Assembly: GCF_001942405.1 (NCBI RefSeq)
Contig: NZ_MKKA01000001.1
Span: 1-64,000, forward strand
Length of the DNA: 64,000 bases
Origin: Ornithinimicrobium sp. CNJ-824
GTDB lineage: Bacteria; Actinomycetota; Actinomycetes; Actinomycetales; Dermatophilaceae
Direction of reading: 5' to 3'
The translations under genes were made by a program, and so were the position numbers. Shown here piece by piece: positions 19,992-29,654 of this stretch. The notes beneath the pieces are model-generated. The model saw nothing but the letters and a program-made list of their open reading frames with translations, ran no database searches and had not been told where the DNA came from. Position 1 is the first letter of the stretch, and the number at the start of each line of letters is the position of its first letter.

Positions 19992-20738
19992 TCAGCGCTC
20001 GAGGACGTCGGAGAGCAGGAGCGCCCGCTTCCGGCGCAGCGCGAGCGTGGCGGTCTGGGCCAGGAAGAGCTCCCCGCAGGCGACGGCGTCGACGAGCGCC
20101 GAGTGCGCCCGGTAGCGCGGCAGGTGGTGCCGGGCCCGGCAGGCGTGCAGACGGACCGCGCCCGGCCGCATCTCGCTGTGCTGGGCCCCGAGCAGCCGCC
20201 GCTCCACCTCCAGGGTGTCCACCACCTGCAGGTCCAGCCAGGTCCCGAGCTCACGCACCCCCGCGTCCTCGAGGAAGGTCGTCTCGACCTGGGCGAAGTG
20301 CGCCAGCAGCACGCGCCGGTGCCCGTCGTCGGTCAGGAAGGCCGCCATCACCTCCGGCAGCACCTCGGCCACGGTCGGCTCCGTGGCCAGCCGGTCGTCG
20401 GTGAGACCGTGGAGGGTCGCCGACTCCCCGACGTCGCCCCGGGGCCGGACCGGGAGGTGCCGGGCCCCCGCCAGGACCACCTCGCCGGCCCGCACGGGGA
20501 CGAGGCCGAAGGAGAGCGGCTCGTGCCTCGACGGCTGCAGGCCGGTGGTCTCCAGGTCGAGGGCCAGCAGCTCCACCTCGTCCAGGGGCGTGCCCGGGTC
20601 GTACGGGGCCGCGGCCGACAGCCGCTCCCACGCCTGCGCCAGGGGCGGGTCGAGGTCAGCGCGGAGGGAGCCCCGCCGACGCACGCCCGAGGACCGGTCC
20701 AGGCCCAGCCGGGCCCGCCAGTCGTCCCACCGGCCCAC
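19992..20738 (-). CDS. DnaQ-like 3'-5' exonuclease
   Basis: The 248-residue protein has a DEDDh exonuclease fold: the first motif LALDLETTGL near residue 60, a middle region with an FLEDAGVRELGTWLDLQVVDT stretch, and the final histidine motif HSALVDAVA near residue 215. About 55 residues precede the catalytic domain. The GTG start lies one base after the stop of the upstream cNMP/CBS/DUF294 gene, so the two are translationally coupled. DUF294 nucleotidyltransferase and DnaQ-type exonuclease genes are frequently paired in bacteria. Its physiological substrate is unknown. It is not the replicative epsilon subunit by context. Confidence 0.8.
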   Translation of the reverse strand: MGRWDDWRARLGLDRSSGVRRRGSLRADLDPPLAQAWERLSAAAPYDPGTPLDEVELLALDLETTGLQPSRHEPLSFGLVPVRAGEVVLAGARHLPVRPRGDVGESATLHGLTDDRLATEPTVAEVLPEVMAAFLTDDGHRRVLLAHFAQVETTFLEDAGVRELGTWLDLQVVDTLEVERRLLGAQHSEMRPGAVRLHACRARHHLPRYRAHSALVDAVACGELFLAQTATLALRRKRALLLSDVLER

Positions 20739-20739
20739 G

Positions 20740-22590
20740 TCAGGTCACCTGCGGCAGCCGGGTGCTGAGCCCGTGCTGGGCCTGCCGCACGATCTGGAAC
20801 GCGTCGCGCAGGTGCCGGCGGTCCAGGCTGCTGAGGCTCTCGGGGTCCAGGTGGTTGTCGGGACGTCGCCCGTCGCGCACCTGGGCCACCTGGTGCTGCA
20901 GGCGCAGGTAGGACATCAGCTCGTGCGCGTCCGCCAGGTCGACCGCGGACTCGACCGGCAGGACGCCGCGCGCCCGGGCCGCCGCGAGCCGGGCCCCGGT
21001 GGGCAGGGCCGTGGCGCCGGCCCGCAGCGCGTGCACCCGCGCCAGCTGGACGATGGCCGAGATGCCCCGCTTGATGTCGAGGGTGTCCCGGTGCTCCCCG
21101 GCGTCCTCGAGCACGAAGCCCCGGAAGAAGCCGATCGGCGGACGCATCCGGGCGGCCTGGCCGGCGAGGTGGGCCAGGAGCAGGTCCGACCGTGCGCCGC
21201 GGGCGACCACGTCCTCGCGCAGCTGCGGGACGAGCTCGGCGTCGCCGTGCACGGCCCGCATGTCGTAGAAGATCGCGGCCCACAGCACCGCGTCGGGCTG
21301 CGGCTCGTGCGCCCACCGGGCGAACTGGACCTGCCAGTCGTGGACCCGCTTGCGCCACCGCGGGTTGGTCGCCATCACGTCGCCGTCGCACCGCTCCAGG
21401 CCGCACGCCTCGAGCGCGTCGGTCACCCGTCCGGCCACCGCGCCCCACCACGGGTCCTCGGGGTCGGCCTCGTCGGCCAGCACCATCGCGTGGTCCTGGT
21501 CGCCCCGCAGCGTCAGCTCCTCGCGGGCGGCCGACCCCAGGGCCACCCAGGCCCAGGGGGCCGGTGCGGGGCCCAGCTCGGCCTCGGCGAGCTCGAGGAC
21601 GCGGACGGTGACCGCGTCGGTGAGGGCCGTGGCCACCCGGCCGACGTCCTCGGCGGTGGCGTCCTCGGTGACGAGCTGCTCCACGATGCGCGGGATCCGC
21701 GCGGCCAGGCCGACGACGGCGTCCACGTCGCGCGCCTTGGCCAGGTCGGTGACCAGGTAGACCGGGTTGGACCGTTCCAGCCGGACCAGGTCGGTCGTGG
21801 TGACCAGTCCCACCACCTGCCCCTCGGCGTCGACGACCGGCAGGTGGTGGATGTTGCGGCCGGTCATCTCCAGCATGACCTCCAGCGCCAGCGCCTGGCT
21901 GCTGATCGTCACCGGGTCCAGGGTCATCGCCTCCCGCACCGGGCGGTCCGTCGGCGTGCCGGCCGCGACGACCCGCCGGCGCAGGTCTCGGTCGGTGAGG
22001 ATCCCGACCAGGCGGTCCTGCTCCATCACCAGGATCGAGGAGACCCCCGCCTCGGTCATCCGCCGGGCGGCCTCGGCGATGGTGACCTGCGGCGCGGTGG
22101 ACACGGGGGCCGAGCGCAGCAGGTCGGCGACCGCCGTGCGGAAGACGGCCGACCCCGTCCGGGGCTGCTGCAGCTGGCCGAGGGCGGTGCGGATGCGGCC
22201 GTGGTGGGTCGCCGCGAAGAACACGGCCACCTCGGGGTGGTCCCGGGCGAGCTCGTCGAAGTCGGCCTGCGGCAGGGTGATGAACAGGCTGTCCTCGCGC
22301 GCGGTCACGTCGTAGCGGATGGGTCCGTGCTCGACGAGGGCGGACATCCCGAAGCAGCCACCCGCCCCCACCCGGTCCACCAGCCGCCCCTCGTCGGTGA
22401 TGTCGACCGCACCGCTGCGCACCACCCACAGCCGGTCCCCGCGCCCGCCGGCGTGCAGCACGACGCTCCCCCGCCGCGCGTAGCGCAGGCTGCACCGGGC
22501 GGGCAGCCGGTCGAGCACCTCCTCCGGCAGCGCGTCGAAGGGCGGGTGCTGGGCCAGGAAGTCCCTGACCTCGGCGAGCTCGACGTCCAT
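20740..22590 (-). CDS. cNMP-binding / CBS / DUF294 putative nucleotidyltransferase
   Basis: A 616-residue four-part protein: a cyclic-nucleotide-binding fold (about 1-130), a CBS pair (about 150-275, with GILTDRDLRRRVVAAG and HHLPVVDAEGQVVGLVTTTDL), a DUF294 nucleotidyltransferase domain with GSAAREELTLRGDQDHAMV (about 325-345) and the helical DUF294 C-terminal domain. By homology it is thought to add nucleotidyl groups to an unknown target, sensing nucleotides through the CBS and cNMP parts. A GGAGG site precedes the ATG. It is coupled to the exonuclease gene downstream. Such pairs often sit near acetate or solute uptake genes, but none is adjacent here. Confidence 0.82.
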   Translation of the reverse strand: MDVELAEVRDFLAQHPPFDALPEEVLDRLPARCSLRYARRGSVVLHAGGRGDRLWVVRSGAVDITDEGRLVDRVGAGGCFGMSALVEHGPIRYDVTAREDSLFITLPQADFDELARDHPEVAVFFAATHHGRIRTALGQLQQPRTGSAVFRTAVADLLRSAPVSTAPQVTIAEAARRMTEAGVSSILVMEQDRLVGILTDRDLRRRVVAAGTPTDRPVREAMTLDPVTISSQALALEVMLEMTGRNIHHLPVVDAEGQVVGLVTTTDLVRLERSNPVYLVTDLAKARDVDAVVGLAARIPRIVEQLVTEDATAEDVGRVATALTDAVTVRVLELAEAELGPAPAPWAWVALGSAAREELTLRGDQDHAMVLADEADPEDPWWGAVAGRVTDALEACGLERCDGDVMATNPRWRKRVHDWQVQFARWAHEPQPDAVLWAAIFYDMRAVHGDAELVPQLREDVVARGARSDLLLAHLAGQAARMRPPIGFFRGFVLEDAGEHRDTLDIKRGISAIVQLARVHALRAGATALPTGARLAAARARGVLPVESAVDLADAHELMSYLRLQHQVAQVRDGRRPDNHLDPESLSSLDRRHLRDAFQIVRQAQHGLSTRLPQVT

Positions 22591-22627
22591 GTCGGTGCCT
22601 CCTTCGGCAGTCCCGGGGTATGCGGTG

Positions 22628-23332
22628 TCAGTCCCCCGCGGCGACCGCGTGGTGGACGGCCACCACGCCTCCGGTGAGGTTGCGCCACCGCACCCGTTCC
22701 CAGCCGGCGTCCCGGATGCGCCGGGCCAGCGTGCGCTGGTCCGGCCAGGCCTGGATCGACTCGACCAGGTAGACGTAGGAGTCGGGGTTGGAGCTGACCC
22801 GTCGGGCGACCCGCGGCAGGGCCTTCATGAGGTAGCCGCTGTAGACGGTGGAGAAGACCGGCACGACGGGGGTGGAGAACTCGCAGACGACCAGCCGGCC
22901 GCCCGGGCGGACGACCCGACGGAACTCCCGCAGCGCACGGTCCACGTCGGCGACGTTGCGCAGCCCGAAGCTCATCGTCACCACGTCGAAGGAGTCGTCG
23001 GCGAAGGGCAGCGCCATCGCGTCGGCCGCGGTGAACGGCAGGTCGGGACGGCGCCGGTAGCCCTCCTGCAGCATCCCGAGGGAGAAGTCCGCCGGCACGA
23101 CCTGCACCCCCCGGTCGGCGTAGGGCTCGCTGGAGGTGCCCGTCCCGGCGGCGATGTCCAGCACCCGCTCGCCCGGGGAGGCGTCCACCGCCCGCGCCAC
23201 GGCACGCCGCCACAGGTGGTCCATCCCCCCGGACAGCACGGTGTTGGTCAGGTCGTAGCGACGGGCCACCCCGTCGAACATCTCGGCGACCTCGCGGGGG
23301 TTCTTCTCCAGGCTGGCGCGGGTGGGGCTCAT
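22628..23332 (-). CDS. menG: demethylmenaquinone methyltransferase
   Basis: A SAM-dependent methyltransferase of the UbiE/MenG family, 234 residues from the chosen ATG at 23330-23332 ([12 protein letters not shown]). Family motifs are [16 protein letters not shown], the SAM-binding [12 protein letters not shown] and [21 protein letters not shown]. It methylates demethylmenaquinone in the last step of menaquinone synthesis. An in-frame ATG nine bases earlier (23339-23341) is an alternative. It is divergent from menF, with only about 35 bp between, so the two promoters must overlap. Confidence 0.92.
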   Translation of the reverse strand: MSPTRASLEKNPREVAEMFDGVARRYDLTNTVLSGGMDHLWRRAVARAVDASPGERVLDIAAGTGTSSEPYADRGVQVVPADFSLGMLQEGYRRRPDLPFTAADAMALPFADDSFDVVTMSFGLRNVADVDRALREFRRVVRPGGRLVVCEFSTPVVPVFSTVYSGYLMKALPRVARRVSSNPDSYVYLVESIQAWPDQRTLARRIRDAGWERVRWRNLTGGVVAVHHAVAAGD

Positions 23333-23353
23333 GGGGCCCATCCTCGCACCACC

Positions 23354-23359
23354 TACAGT
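23354..23359 (+). promoter_or_regulatory. -10 box for a probably leaderless menF transcript
   Basis: TACAGT lies eight bases before the menF GTG, so transcription would begin at or within two bases of the start codon. No ribosome binding site is present between them. Confidence 0.45.
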
Positions 23360-23367
23360 GATCCCTC

Positions 23368-24696
23368 GTGCCCCCGCCTCCACCGCGCCTGCGTGCGCGT
23401 TCGGTCGCGGTCGACGTGACCGGCGACCTGCTCACCCGTGTCCCCGACGAGGTCGACCCCCGGGAGGTGGTCGCCTGGCTGCGGGAGGGGGACGGCATGG
23501 TCGGCTGGGGCCGGGCCGCCGTCGTGCGGACCGCCGGGGCCGGACGCTTCGAGGCCGCCGAGGCCTGGTGGGACCAGGTCCGCGCGGACGCGCAGGTCGA
23601 GGACGAGGTCCGGCTGCCCGGCAGCGGTCTGGTGGCCTTCGGCTCCTTCGCCTTCTCCCCCCGCTCCGGCGACGAGAGCGTCCTGACCGTGCCCCGGACG
23701 CTCATCGGCCGGCGCGACGGCCTGGCCTGGGTGACCCAGGTGGTGGCCGGGGACGAGCCGTGGCCGGCCGGCCACCCGGCCGAGATGCTGGCCCGGAGCA
23801 ACCCGCACCTGGGCCGGCTCGACCCCCTTGTGGAGCTCCCCGGGACCGTGCCGGCGACGGACTGGCCGCGGGTCGTGGCCCGGGCGGTCCGCCGGATCGG
23901 CACCGGTGACGTCGAGAAGGTCGTCCTCGCCCGCGACGTGGCGGTGCGCCACCGCGACGGGGACGTCGTCCGGGTCGCCCCGGTGCTGGAGCGCCTGCAG
24001 GCCCGGTACGGCGCCACCTGGACGTTCGCCGTCGACGGCCTCGTGGGCGCGACCCCCGAGATGCTCGTCCGGCTGCAGGGCGGGCGGGCCCGGTCCCGGG
24101 TCCTGGCCGGCACGATCCGCCGCGCGGAGGCCGCCGCCGCGTCGCCGGTGCCGCCGACCCCGGCCGGGGACCACCCGACCGATCCCCGCCTGCGGCTGGT
24201 CCGCAGCGTCAAGGACCTCGACGAGCACGCCTACGCCGTGCGGTCGGTGGCCGAGGCCCTCAGGCCGCACTGCACCGACCTGCAGGTGCCCGAGGACCCC
24301 TACGTCCTGGAGCTGCCCGACGTCTACCACCTGGCCAGCGACCTGACGGGCCGGATGGTCAGCGGCGCCACGTCGCTGCGGCTGGCCGCGGCCCTGCATC
24401 CCTCGGCCGCGGTCTGCGGCACGCCCACGCCCGCCGCCGCCGCGGTCATCGAGGAGCTCGAGGGGATGGACCGTGGCCGGTACGCCGGCCCGGTCGGCTG
24501 GGTGGACGGCTCGGGCGACGGCGACTGGGGGATCGCCCTGCGCTGCGGCGAGCTGGCCCCCGACCGGCGTTCGCTGCGGATCTTCGCCGGCGGCGGGATC
24601 GTGGCCGCCTCCGACCCCCGGGCCGAGCTGGCCGAGACCGAGGTCAAGCTCACCGCGATGCGCCACGCGCTGGGGCTGCTCCCGGAGCAGCGGTGA
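23368..24696 (+). CDS. menF: isochorismate synthase
   Basis: A chorismate-binding enzyme of 442 residues that converts chorismate to isochorismate, the first committed step of menaquinone synthesis. Conserved features are [53 protein letters not shown] and the closing [18 protein letters not shown]. Neighbours menG and menD favour a menaquinone rather than a siderophore role. The start is GTG with no Shine-Dalgarno site, and a -10-like TACAGT lies eight bases upstream, which suggests a leaderless mRNA. The stop overlaps the start of the GNAT gene downstream. Confidence 0.92.
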   Translation: MPPPPPRLRARSVAVDVTGDLLTRVPDEVDPREVVAWLREGDGMVGWGRAAVVRTAGAGRFEAAEAWWDQVRADAQVEDEVRLPGSGLVAFGSFAFSPRSGDESVLTVPRTLIGRRDGLAWVTQVVAGDEPWPAGHPAEMLARSNPHLGRLDPLVELPGTVPATDWPRVVARAVRRIGTGDVEKVVLARDVAVRHRDGDVVRVAPVLERLQARYGATWTFAVDGLVGATPEMLVRLQGGRARSRVLAGTIRRAEAAAASPVPPTPAGDHPTDPRLRLVRSVKDLDEHAYAVRSVAEALRPHCTDLQVPEDPYVLELPDVYHLASDLTGRMVSGATSLRLAAALHPSAAVCGTPTPAAAAVIEELEGMDRGRYAGPVGWVDGSGDGDWGIALRCGELAPDRRSLRIFAGGGIVAASDPRAELAETEVKLTAMRHALGLLPEQR

Positions 24697-25193
24697 CCCT
24701 GCGGCTGCGGCCGCCCGGCCCCGGCGACGAGGCGGCCGCCCGGGCCCTCCACGAGGAGCTGCTCGCCGACGGCTTCAGCTTCCTCCTCTCGGACGGGACG
24801 TGGGAGGAGGTGCTGGCCAGCTGCGAGCGCGACGCCGCCGGCACCGACCTCCCGCCCGACCGGGTGCGGGCCGACTTCCTGCTCGCCGAGGTGGACGGCG
24901 AGGTGGTGGGGCGGGTCTCCGTCCGGCACGAGCTCACCCCCTCCCTGCTCGAGGTCGGCGGGCACGTGGGGTATGCCGTGGGCCCCCGGTTCCGCAGGCG
25001 CGGCCACGCCACCGAGATCCTGCGGCAGTCGCTCGCCCGCCTGCGCGACCTGGGGGTGGAGCTCGTCCTGGTTACCTGCGACGACGACAACACCGGTTCC
25101 GCGCGGGTGATCGAGGCCTGCGGGGGCGTGCTCGAGGACGTCCGGACCGTGGAGGGGCACCTGCCGAAGCGTCGCTACTGGATCACGCCCTGA
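24693..25193 (+). CDS. GNAT-family N-acetyltransferase
   Basis: The 166-residue protein has a GNAT fold, with the acetyl-CoA binding signature VGPRFRRRGHATEILRQSL near residues 95-113 and the following FxT-type strand VELVLVTCDDDNTGSARVIE. This resembles the YP/predicted-acetyltransferase group with the pattern DDDNxxS. The GTG start overlaps the menF stop, so it is probably co-translated. The substrate is not inferable. Its 3' end overlaps the convergent MFS gene by 11 bp. Confidence 0.8.
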   Translation: MTLRLRPPGPGDEAAARALHEELLADGFSFLLSDGTWEEVLASCERDAAGTDLPPDRVRADFLLAEVDGEVVGRVSVRHELTPSLLEVGGHVGYAVGPRFRRRGHATEILRQSLARLRDLGVELVLVTCDDDNTGSARVIEACGGVLEDVRTVEGHLPKRRYWITP

Positions 25194-26433
25194 CCCGTCG
25201 GTCCTGCCCGGCCCGCTGGTCGCGCATGACCGGCGCGACCACCACCATGCCCAGCAGGAACGCGACGACCAGGAACAGCGCCCGGTCCAGCCCGACCAGC
25301 TCGGCGAGCAGCCCGATCGTGGGTGCCCCGAAGAGGAACGCGCCGTAGGCGATCGTCGACACCACGGTGATCGCCCGGTTGCCCCGTCCGGGGACCTCCC
25401 CCGCCGCCGACATCGCGGCCGGGAAGATCGTGGAGACCCCCAGGCCCCACAGCAGCCCACCGACGAGGGCCATGGTCGTCGAGGGCACGAGCGTGACGAC
25501 CAGGATGCCGGTCGCGGCCAGCACACCCCCCGCGCGCACGACCGCGGCCCGGCCGAACCGGTCGATGGCCGGCCCGCCGACCAGCCGGCCGACCGTCATC
25601 GTCAGGTTGAAGGCCGTGAGCGCCAGCGCCCCGAACGCCGCCGGGGCCCCCTGGACGTCGACGAGCAGCAGGGCCAGCCAGTCGTTGGCCGACCCCTCGG
25701 CCAGGGCCGCGGCCAAGCAGACCAGACCGATGAGGATCTCCAGCCGGGTGAGGCCCAGTCGGGGCGGCCGCTCCTGCACTCCGATCGGTCCCCCGCTCGC
25801 CCCGTCTCTCTCCTGACCGACGGTCTCGTGCACGAAGCGGGTGGCCCCCAGCACCCCGGCCGCCGCGGCGAGCGCCGCCAGCACGGGCAGCTGGACCAGC
25901 CCGACCCCGAGCCAGGCCAGCAGGGCACCGGCCCCCGAGCCCAGGACCGCGCCGGCGGAGAAGCCGGCGTGGAAGTAGGGCATCCAGGTCCGGTCCCGCT
26001 GCTGCTCGACGTGGGTGGCCTGGATGTTCATCGCCACGTCCCAGATGCCGACGGCGACGCCGGTGACGACCAGCGTGGCCATGAGCACCGGCGCCGACGG
26101 GGCGAGCGCGACCGCCCCCCACCCGAGGCAACCCACCAGGACGGCGGCGAGGACGACCCGGCGGCTGCCGAGGCGGTCGACCAGCCGCCCCGTGAACGGC
26201 ATCGCGAGCAGGGACCCCAGCCCCATCCCCATGAGCGCCAGCCCCAGCTGGGCCTTGTCCACCCCGAGCGCGTCGCGCACCGCCGGGACCCGGGCCAGCG
26301 CCTGCCCCATGACGAACCCCGCCGCGGCGAAGACGACCATCACGGCCGTCACCGACCCTCGGGCGGGCACCTGGCCGTGCCCACCACCGGCGCGCGGGTC
26401 GACGGCGGTCGGACGGGGGGCGTCGGCGGGCAC
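25183..26433 (-). CDS. MFS transporter
   Basis: A 416-residue protein with about 12 membrane helices in two halves. The first cytoplasmic loop carries an MFS motif (MPFTGRLVDRLGSRRVV), repeated in degenerate form in the second half (VGGPAIDRFGRAAVVRAG). The stretch WDVAMNIQATHVEQQ, with a Met-Asn in helix 4, is typical of the YbjJ/FucP-like group whose substrates are mostly unknown. I placed the start at the GTG at 26431-26433; a longer frame exists upstream but encodes low-complexity sequence. It is divergent from the Eis-like gene. Confidence 0.75.
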   Translation of the reverse strand: MPADAPRPTAVDPRAGGGHGQVPARGSVTAVMVVFAAAGFVMGQALARVPAVRDALGVDKAQLGLALMGMGLGSLLAMPFTGRLVDRLGSRRVVLAAVLVGCLGWGAVALAPSAPVLMATLVVTGVAVGIWDVAMNIQATHVEQQRDRTWMPYFHAGFSAGAVLGSGAGALLAWLGVGLVQLPVLAALAAAAGVLGATRFVHETVGQERDGASGGPIGVQERPPRLGLTRLEILIGLVCLAAALAEGSANDWLALLLVDVQGAPAAFGALALTAFNLTMTVGRLVGGPAIDRFGRAAVVRAGGVLAATGILVVTLVPSTTMALVGGLLWGLGVSTIFPAAMSAAGEVPGRGNRAITVVSTIAYGAFLFGAPTIGLLAELVGLDRALFLVVAFLLGMVVVAPVMRDQRAGQDRRVRA

Positions 26434-26549
26434 GGTGCGGCGGTCCTCTCGGGCAGGCGTGGGGGCGCGGCGACGTCGGCACGCGGAGACGGCAGGGCGG
26501 CGGGGCTGGACGTCCCCGAAAACCCCTGGCCCCGCCCACCCTACGACGC

Positions 26550-26555
26550 CACACT
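26550..26555 (+). promoter_or_regulatory. -10-like box before the Eis-like gene
   Basis: CACACT lies six bases before the GTG of the Eis-like acetyltransferase, and no ribosome binding site intervenes. The spacing fits a leaderless transcript, although the hexamer departs from TANNNT at its first base. Confidence 0.3.
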
Positions 26556-26561
26556 GGTCCG

Positions 26562-27873
26562 GTGGACATCGACGCACGCCTCATCGACCTGACCCCGGAG
26601 GACCTCGCCCGCGTCCAGGAGCTGGACACCACCGTCTGGTTCGAGGTCGTGCCCGGCACCCGGCCCGAGGAGCTGGTCGAGCACCTCGACCTGCGGCACG
26701 CCCGGGCGCTGGAGCGGACCGGGCCGCCGCTGCCCGGCGAGCCGGGGCGGGACCGCCCTCCGCTGGTGGGCATCTACAGCGCCTACGACCTGCAGCTCAC
26801 CGTGCCCGGTCCCGAGGACGGGCTGCGGACCGTGCCGATGGACGGTCTCACCTGGGTCGGCGTCCACCCCGACGCCCGCCGCCAGGGGATGCTCACCCGG
26901 ATGATGCGCGACCACCTGCACCGGGTGCACGACCGGGGCGAGGCCGCGGTCGCCGGGCTGCACGCCTCCGAGCCGGCGATCTACGGGCGCTACGGCTACG
27001 GCGCGGCCAGCCTGGACGTCAAGCTCGTCCTCTCCCGGGGCCAGGAGCTGCGCGTCCCCGACGAGCTGGCGGCCGCGGCGGAGACGGTCGACACCCACCT
27101 GGTGACCCTCCCCACCCCGGAGCGCGGCGGCCCTGCACGAGGCGCACCGGGCCTGCGCCGCGGCCAGCGTGGGCGCCGTGACCCGCCCGGACGCCTTCGC
27201 CGGCTCCTGGTTCCGCGACGTGCCGAAGGCCCGCGGCAGCAAGGAGCCGCGCCGGCTGCTGCTCGCCCGCCGCGACGGCGTCCCGACCGGGTATGCCGTG
27301 CTGCGTCGCGAGAGCAGGTGGGAGGACGAGACGCCCCGCAGCGCGGTCGACGTCGCAGAGCTCGGCGCGACCGACCACGCGAGCCTGCTCGCCCTCGTGC
27401 GCCGGCTCGTCGACCTCGACCTGACGACGAAGGTGACCCTGTGGGGCCGCTCGGTCGACGACCCCGTCCTGTGGTGGAGCGGAGGCCCGCGCTCGGTGGG
27501 CGTCCGCGCCATCGACAGCCTCTGGCTGCGGCTCGTGGACCTGCCCCGGGCCCTCACCGAGCGGGGGTATGCGGTGTCCGCCCCGCTCGACCTCGTGCTG
27601 GAGGTCGTCGACGACCTCTGCCCGTGGAACGCGGGCCGCTGGCGGTTCGCCGTCGACGGCTCGGGAACCGCGACCTGCGAGCGCGCCGCCGACGGCGACG
27701 AGACCGACGTGGTCCTGCCCGTGGCCGCCCTGGGGGCCGCCTACGCGGGCGGGCGGACGGTCGCCGCCCAGGTGCCCACGCTCGGGGTCCGCGAGCTGAG
27801 GGCGGGCGCGGTCGGCCGGCTGTCCCGCGCGATGCGGGCGGACACCGAACCGGTGGGGGCCATCGGCTTCTGA
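26562..27873 (+). CDS. Eis-like GNAT acetyltransferase, with frame break
   Basis: The corrected protein is about 437 residues. The N-terminal GNAT domain shows the Eis-type acetyl-CoA loop VGVHPDARRQGMLTRMM and the ASEPAIYGRYGYGAAS motif. The second half has the RLVDLPRALTERGY segment and the typical C-terminus ending in a Phe carboxylate (VGAIGF). Eis proteins acetylate amines such as aminoglycosides or lysines; the substrate here is unknown. The frame breaks around 27122-27135 within GAGCGCGGCGGCC; two lost bases or one gained would restore it. Before the break the frame reads LPTPERGGP; after it, AALHEAHRACAAASVGAV. It lies next to menD, tail to tail. Confidence 0.8.
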
Positions 27874-27880
27874 CCGGCGC

Positions 27881-29607
27881 TCAGCCCGCCGGTGGCCGCA
27901 GCCGGTCGCGCAGCGGCCGGTGGCCGGCCCGGTCGACGGGCACCTCGAGGACGCGGATGCCGGAGGCCGGCCGTCCCAGGAGGTCGGCGAGGGCCACGGT
28001 GGTGCCCACCCGGTGGTGCTCCACGCGGTGGGCGGCGCACAGGGCCTCCAGGTCGGTGCCGTGCGGGGTGCCGAACAGCCGCTCGGTGGCCGCCCGGCTC
28101 CCGGCGGTGCCCGACCGCGCCGGGTCCCCGTACTCCAGGGTGGAGAAGATGCCGCCGCCGTCGTCGTTGACCACGACGACGGTCAGGTCCGGCCGGGGCT
28201 CGTCCGGCCCGACGAGCAGGCCGTTGGCGTCGTGCAGGAAGGTCAGGTCGCCCAGGAGCGCGACCGTGCGGCCACCGCCCCCGCCGGCCAGGCCGACCCC
28301 GACGGCGGTGGAGACGGTGCCGTCGATGCCCGCCAGGCCCCGGCCGGCGACGACCCGCGGGGCGCCGGGCTGCGCGAGCAGCCCGAGCCCGGTGGCCAGG
28401 TCGCGGGGCCCGTTGGAGGACCCCAGCACGAGCACGTCGTCGTCGCCCAGGGCGGCGGCCACGGTCGTGGCCACCGACGGGCCGGTCGGGCCGGCGGACG
28501 GGTCCGTCGAGGCGGCCCGGACCTGCTCCGTCAGCTCCTCCCCCAGCGCGGTCCACGCCCCCACCCAGGCCGGTGCGCCGGGGGCCGGCGCCGGCGGCGT
28601 CCGCAGCACCTCGGGCCCGCGGACCACCTGCACGACGTGGGAGGGGTCGGTCCAGGACGGGCCCGCGGACACGTGCTCGACGACCGCCCCGGGCAGCCGC
28701 ACCAGGCGCCCAGCTCCCGGAAGAGGGTGAGCCGCCCCACGACGACGACCCGGTCCGGCCGCAGGGCGGGGTCCGCCAGCGCACGGGCGGCGGCCACGGG
28801 CGCGTGCCGGACCACGTGCGGGCCGGTGGGCAGGACCCCGAAGGGCTCGGCGAGCACCGGCCACCCGGCGGCGCCTGCCCAGCCCAGGGCCGCCCGCGTC
28901 AGCTCCGGGGTCGGCAGGTCGCCGAGCAGCACCAGCGTCCGCTCCCCCGGACCCATCGTCTCCCCGGGCCCGGCCACCCGCACCCAGGGCCGGCCGTCGG
29001 GCCGGCCGTCGAGCGGTTCGGGCCAGCCGTCGACGTCCTCCAGCGCGGGGGCCAGGGGGTCGCGGAGGCCCACGTTGAGGTGCACCGGGCCCCTCCTGGA
29101 CCAGCCCGGTCCGGACGCGGGGTCGAGCGCCGCCGCCAGCGCCCGGCACACCGTCGAGCGCCAGTGCCCGACCTGCCCGGCACGACGTCCGGGCGCCGGC
29201 AGGTCGACCTCCCACCGGGGGGCGGCGCCGAACAGGCCCGGCTGGACCGTCGTCTGGTTGGCCCCGGTCCCCCGCAGCTCGGCCGGCCGGTCGGCCGACA
29301 GGACCACGAGGGGCACGCCCCCGTGGTGCGCCTCGAGCACCGCCGGGTGCAGGTTGGCCACCGCCGTGCCGGACGTGGTGACCACGGGGACCGCGCGACC
29401 GGAGGCGCGCGCCATACCGAGCGCCAGGAAGGCCGCCGACCGCTCGTCCACGCGCACGTGCAGCCGCAGCCGGCCGGCCCGGTCGGCCTCCTCCAGGGCG
29501 TAGGCCAGCGGCGCGGACCGGGACCCCGGGCACAGCACCGCCTCCCGGACACCGCCGCGCACGAGCTCGTCGACGAGGACCGTGGCCAGGGCCGTGGAGG
29601 GGTGCAC
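27881..29607 (-). CDS. menD: SEPHCHC synthase MenD, with frame break
   Basis: A thiamine-diphosphate enzyme that joins isochorismate and 2-oxoglutarate in menaquinone synthesis. The N-terminal half has [15 protein letters not shown], the catalytic-glutamate region [14 protein letters not shown] and [14 protein letters not shown]. The C-terminal half has [23 protein letters not shown] and the diphosphate-binding [16 protein letters not shown] break near 28710 looks like one lost C (GCGCC then TGG); before it the frame ends LTLFRELGA, after it resumes [11 protein letters not shown]. The corrected length is about 575 residues. The GTG start is six bases after a CAGGAT box, suggesting a leaderless mRNA. 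Confidence 0.92.
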
Positions 29608-29613
29608 GGGGCG

Positions 29614-29619
29614 ATCCTG
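29614..29619 (-). promoter_or_regulatory. -10-like box before menD
   Basis: On the minus strand CAGGAT lies six bases before the menD GTG with no ribosome binding site between them, matching the spacing seen before menF and the sugar kinase gene. Confidence 0.3.
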
Positions 29620-29641
29620 CCACGGCCCGCGCAGGCCCCAG

Positions 29642-29647
29642 TAGAGT
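29642..29647 (+). promoter_or_regulatory. -10 box for a probably leaderless sugar kinase transcript
   Basis: TAGAGT lies seven bases before the ATG at 29655. The gap contains no Shine-Dalgarno-like sequence. Confidence 0.45.
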
Positions 29648-29654
29648 GCCGACC

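Noticed and set aside
19992-22590. Toxin-antitoxin or nucleotide-signalling defence pair
   Set aside because: The cNMP/CBS/DUF294 plus exonuclease pair is common in chromosomes outside defence islands, and nothing else here suggests defence.
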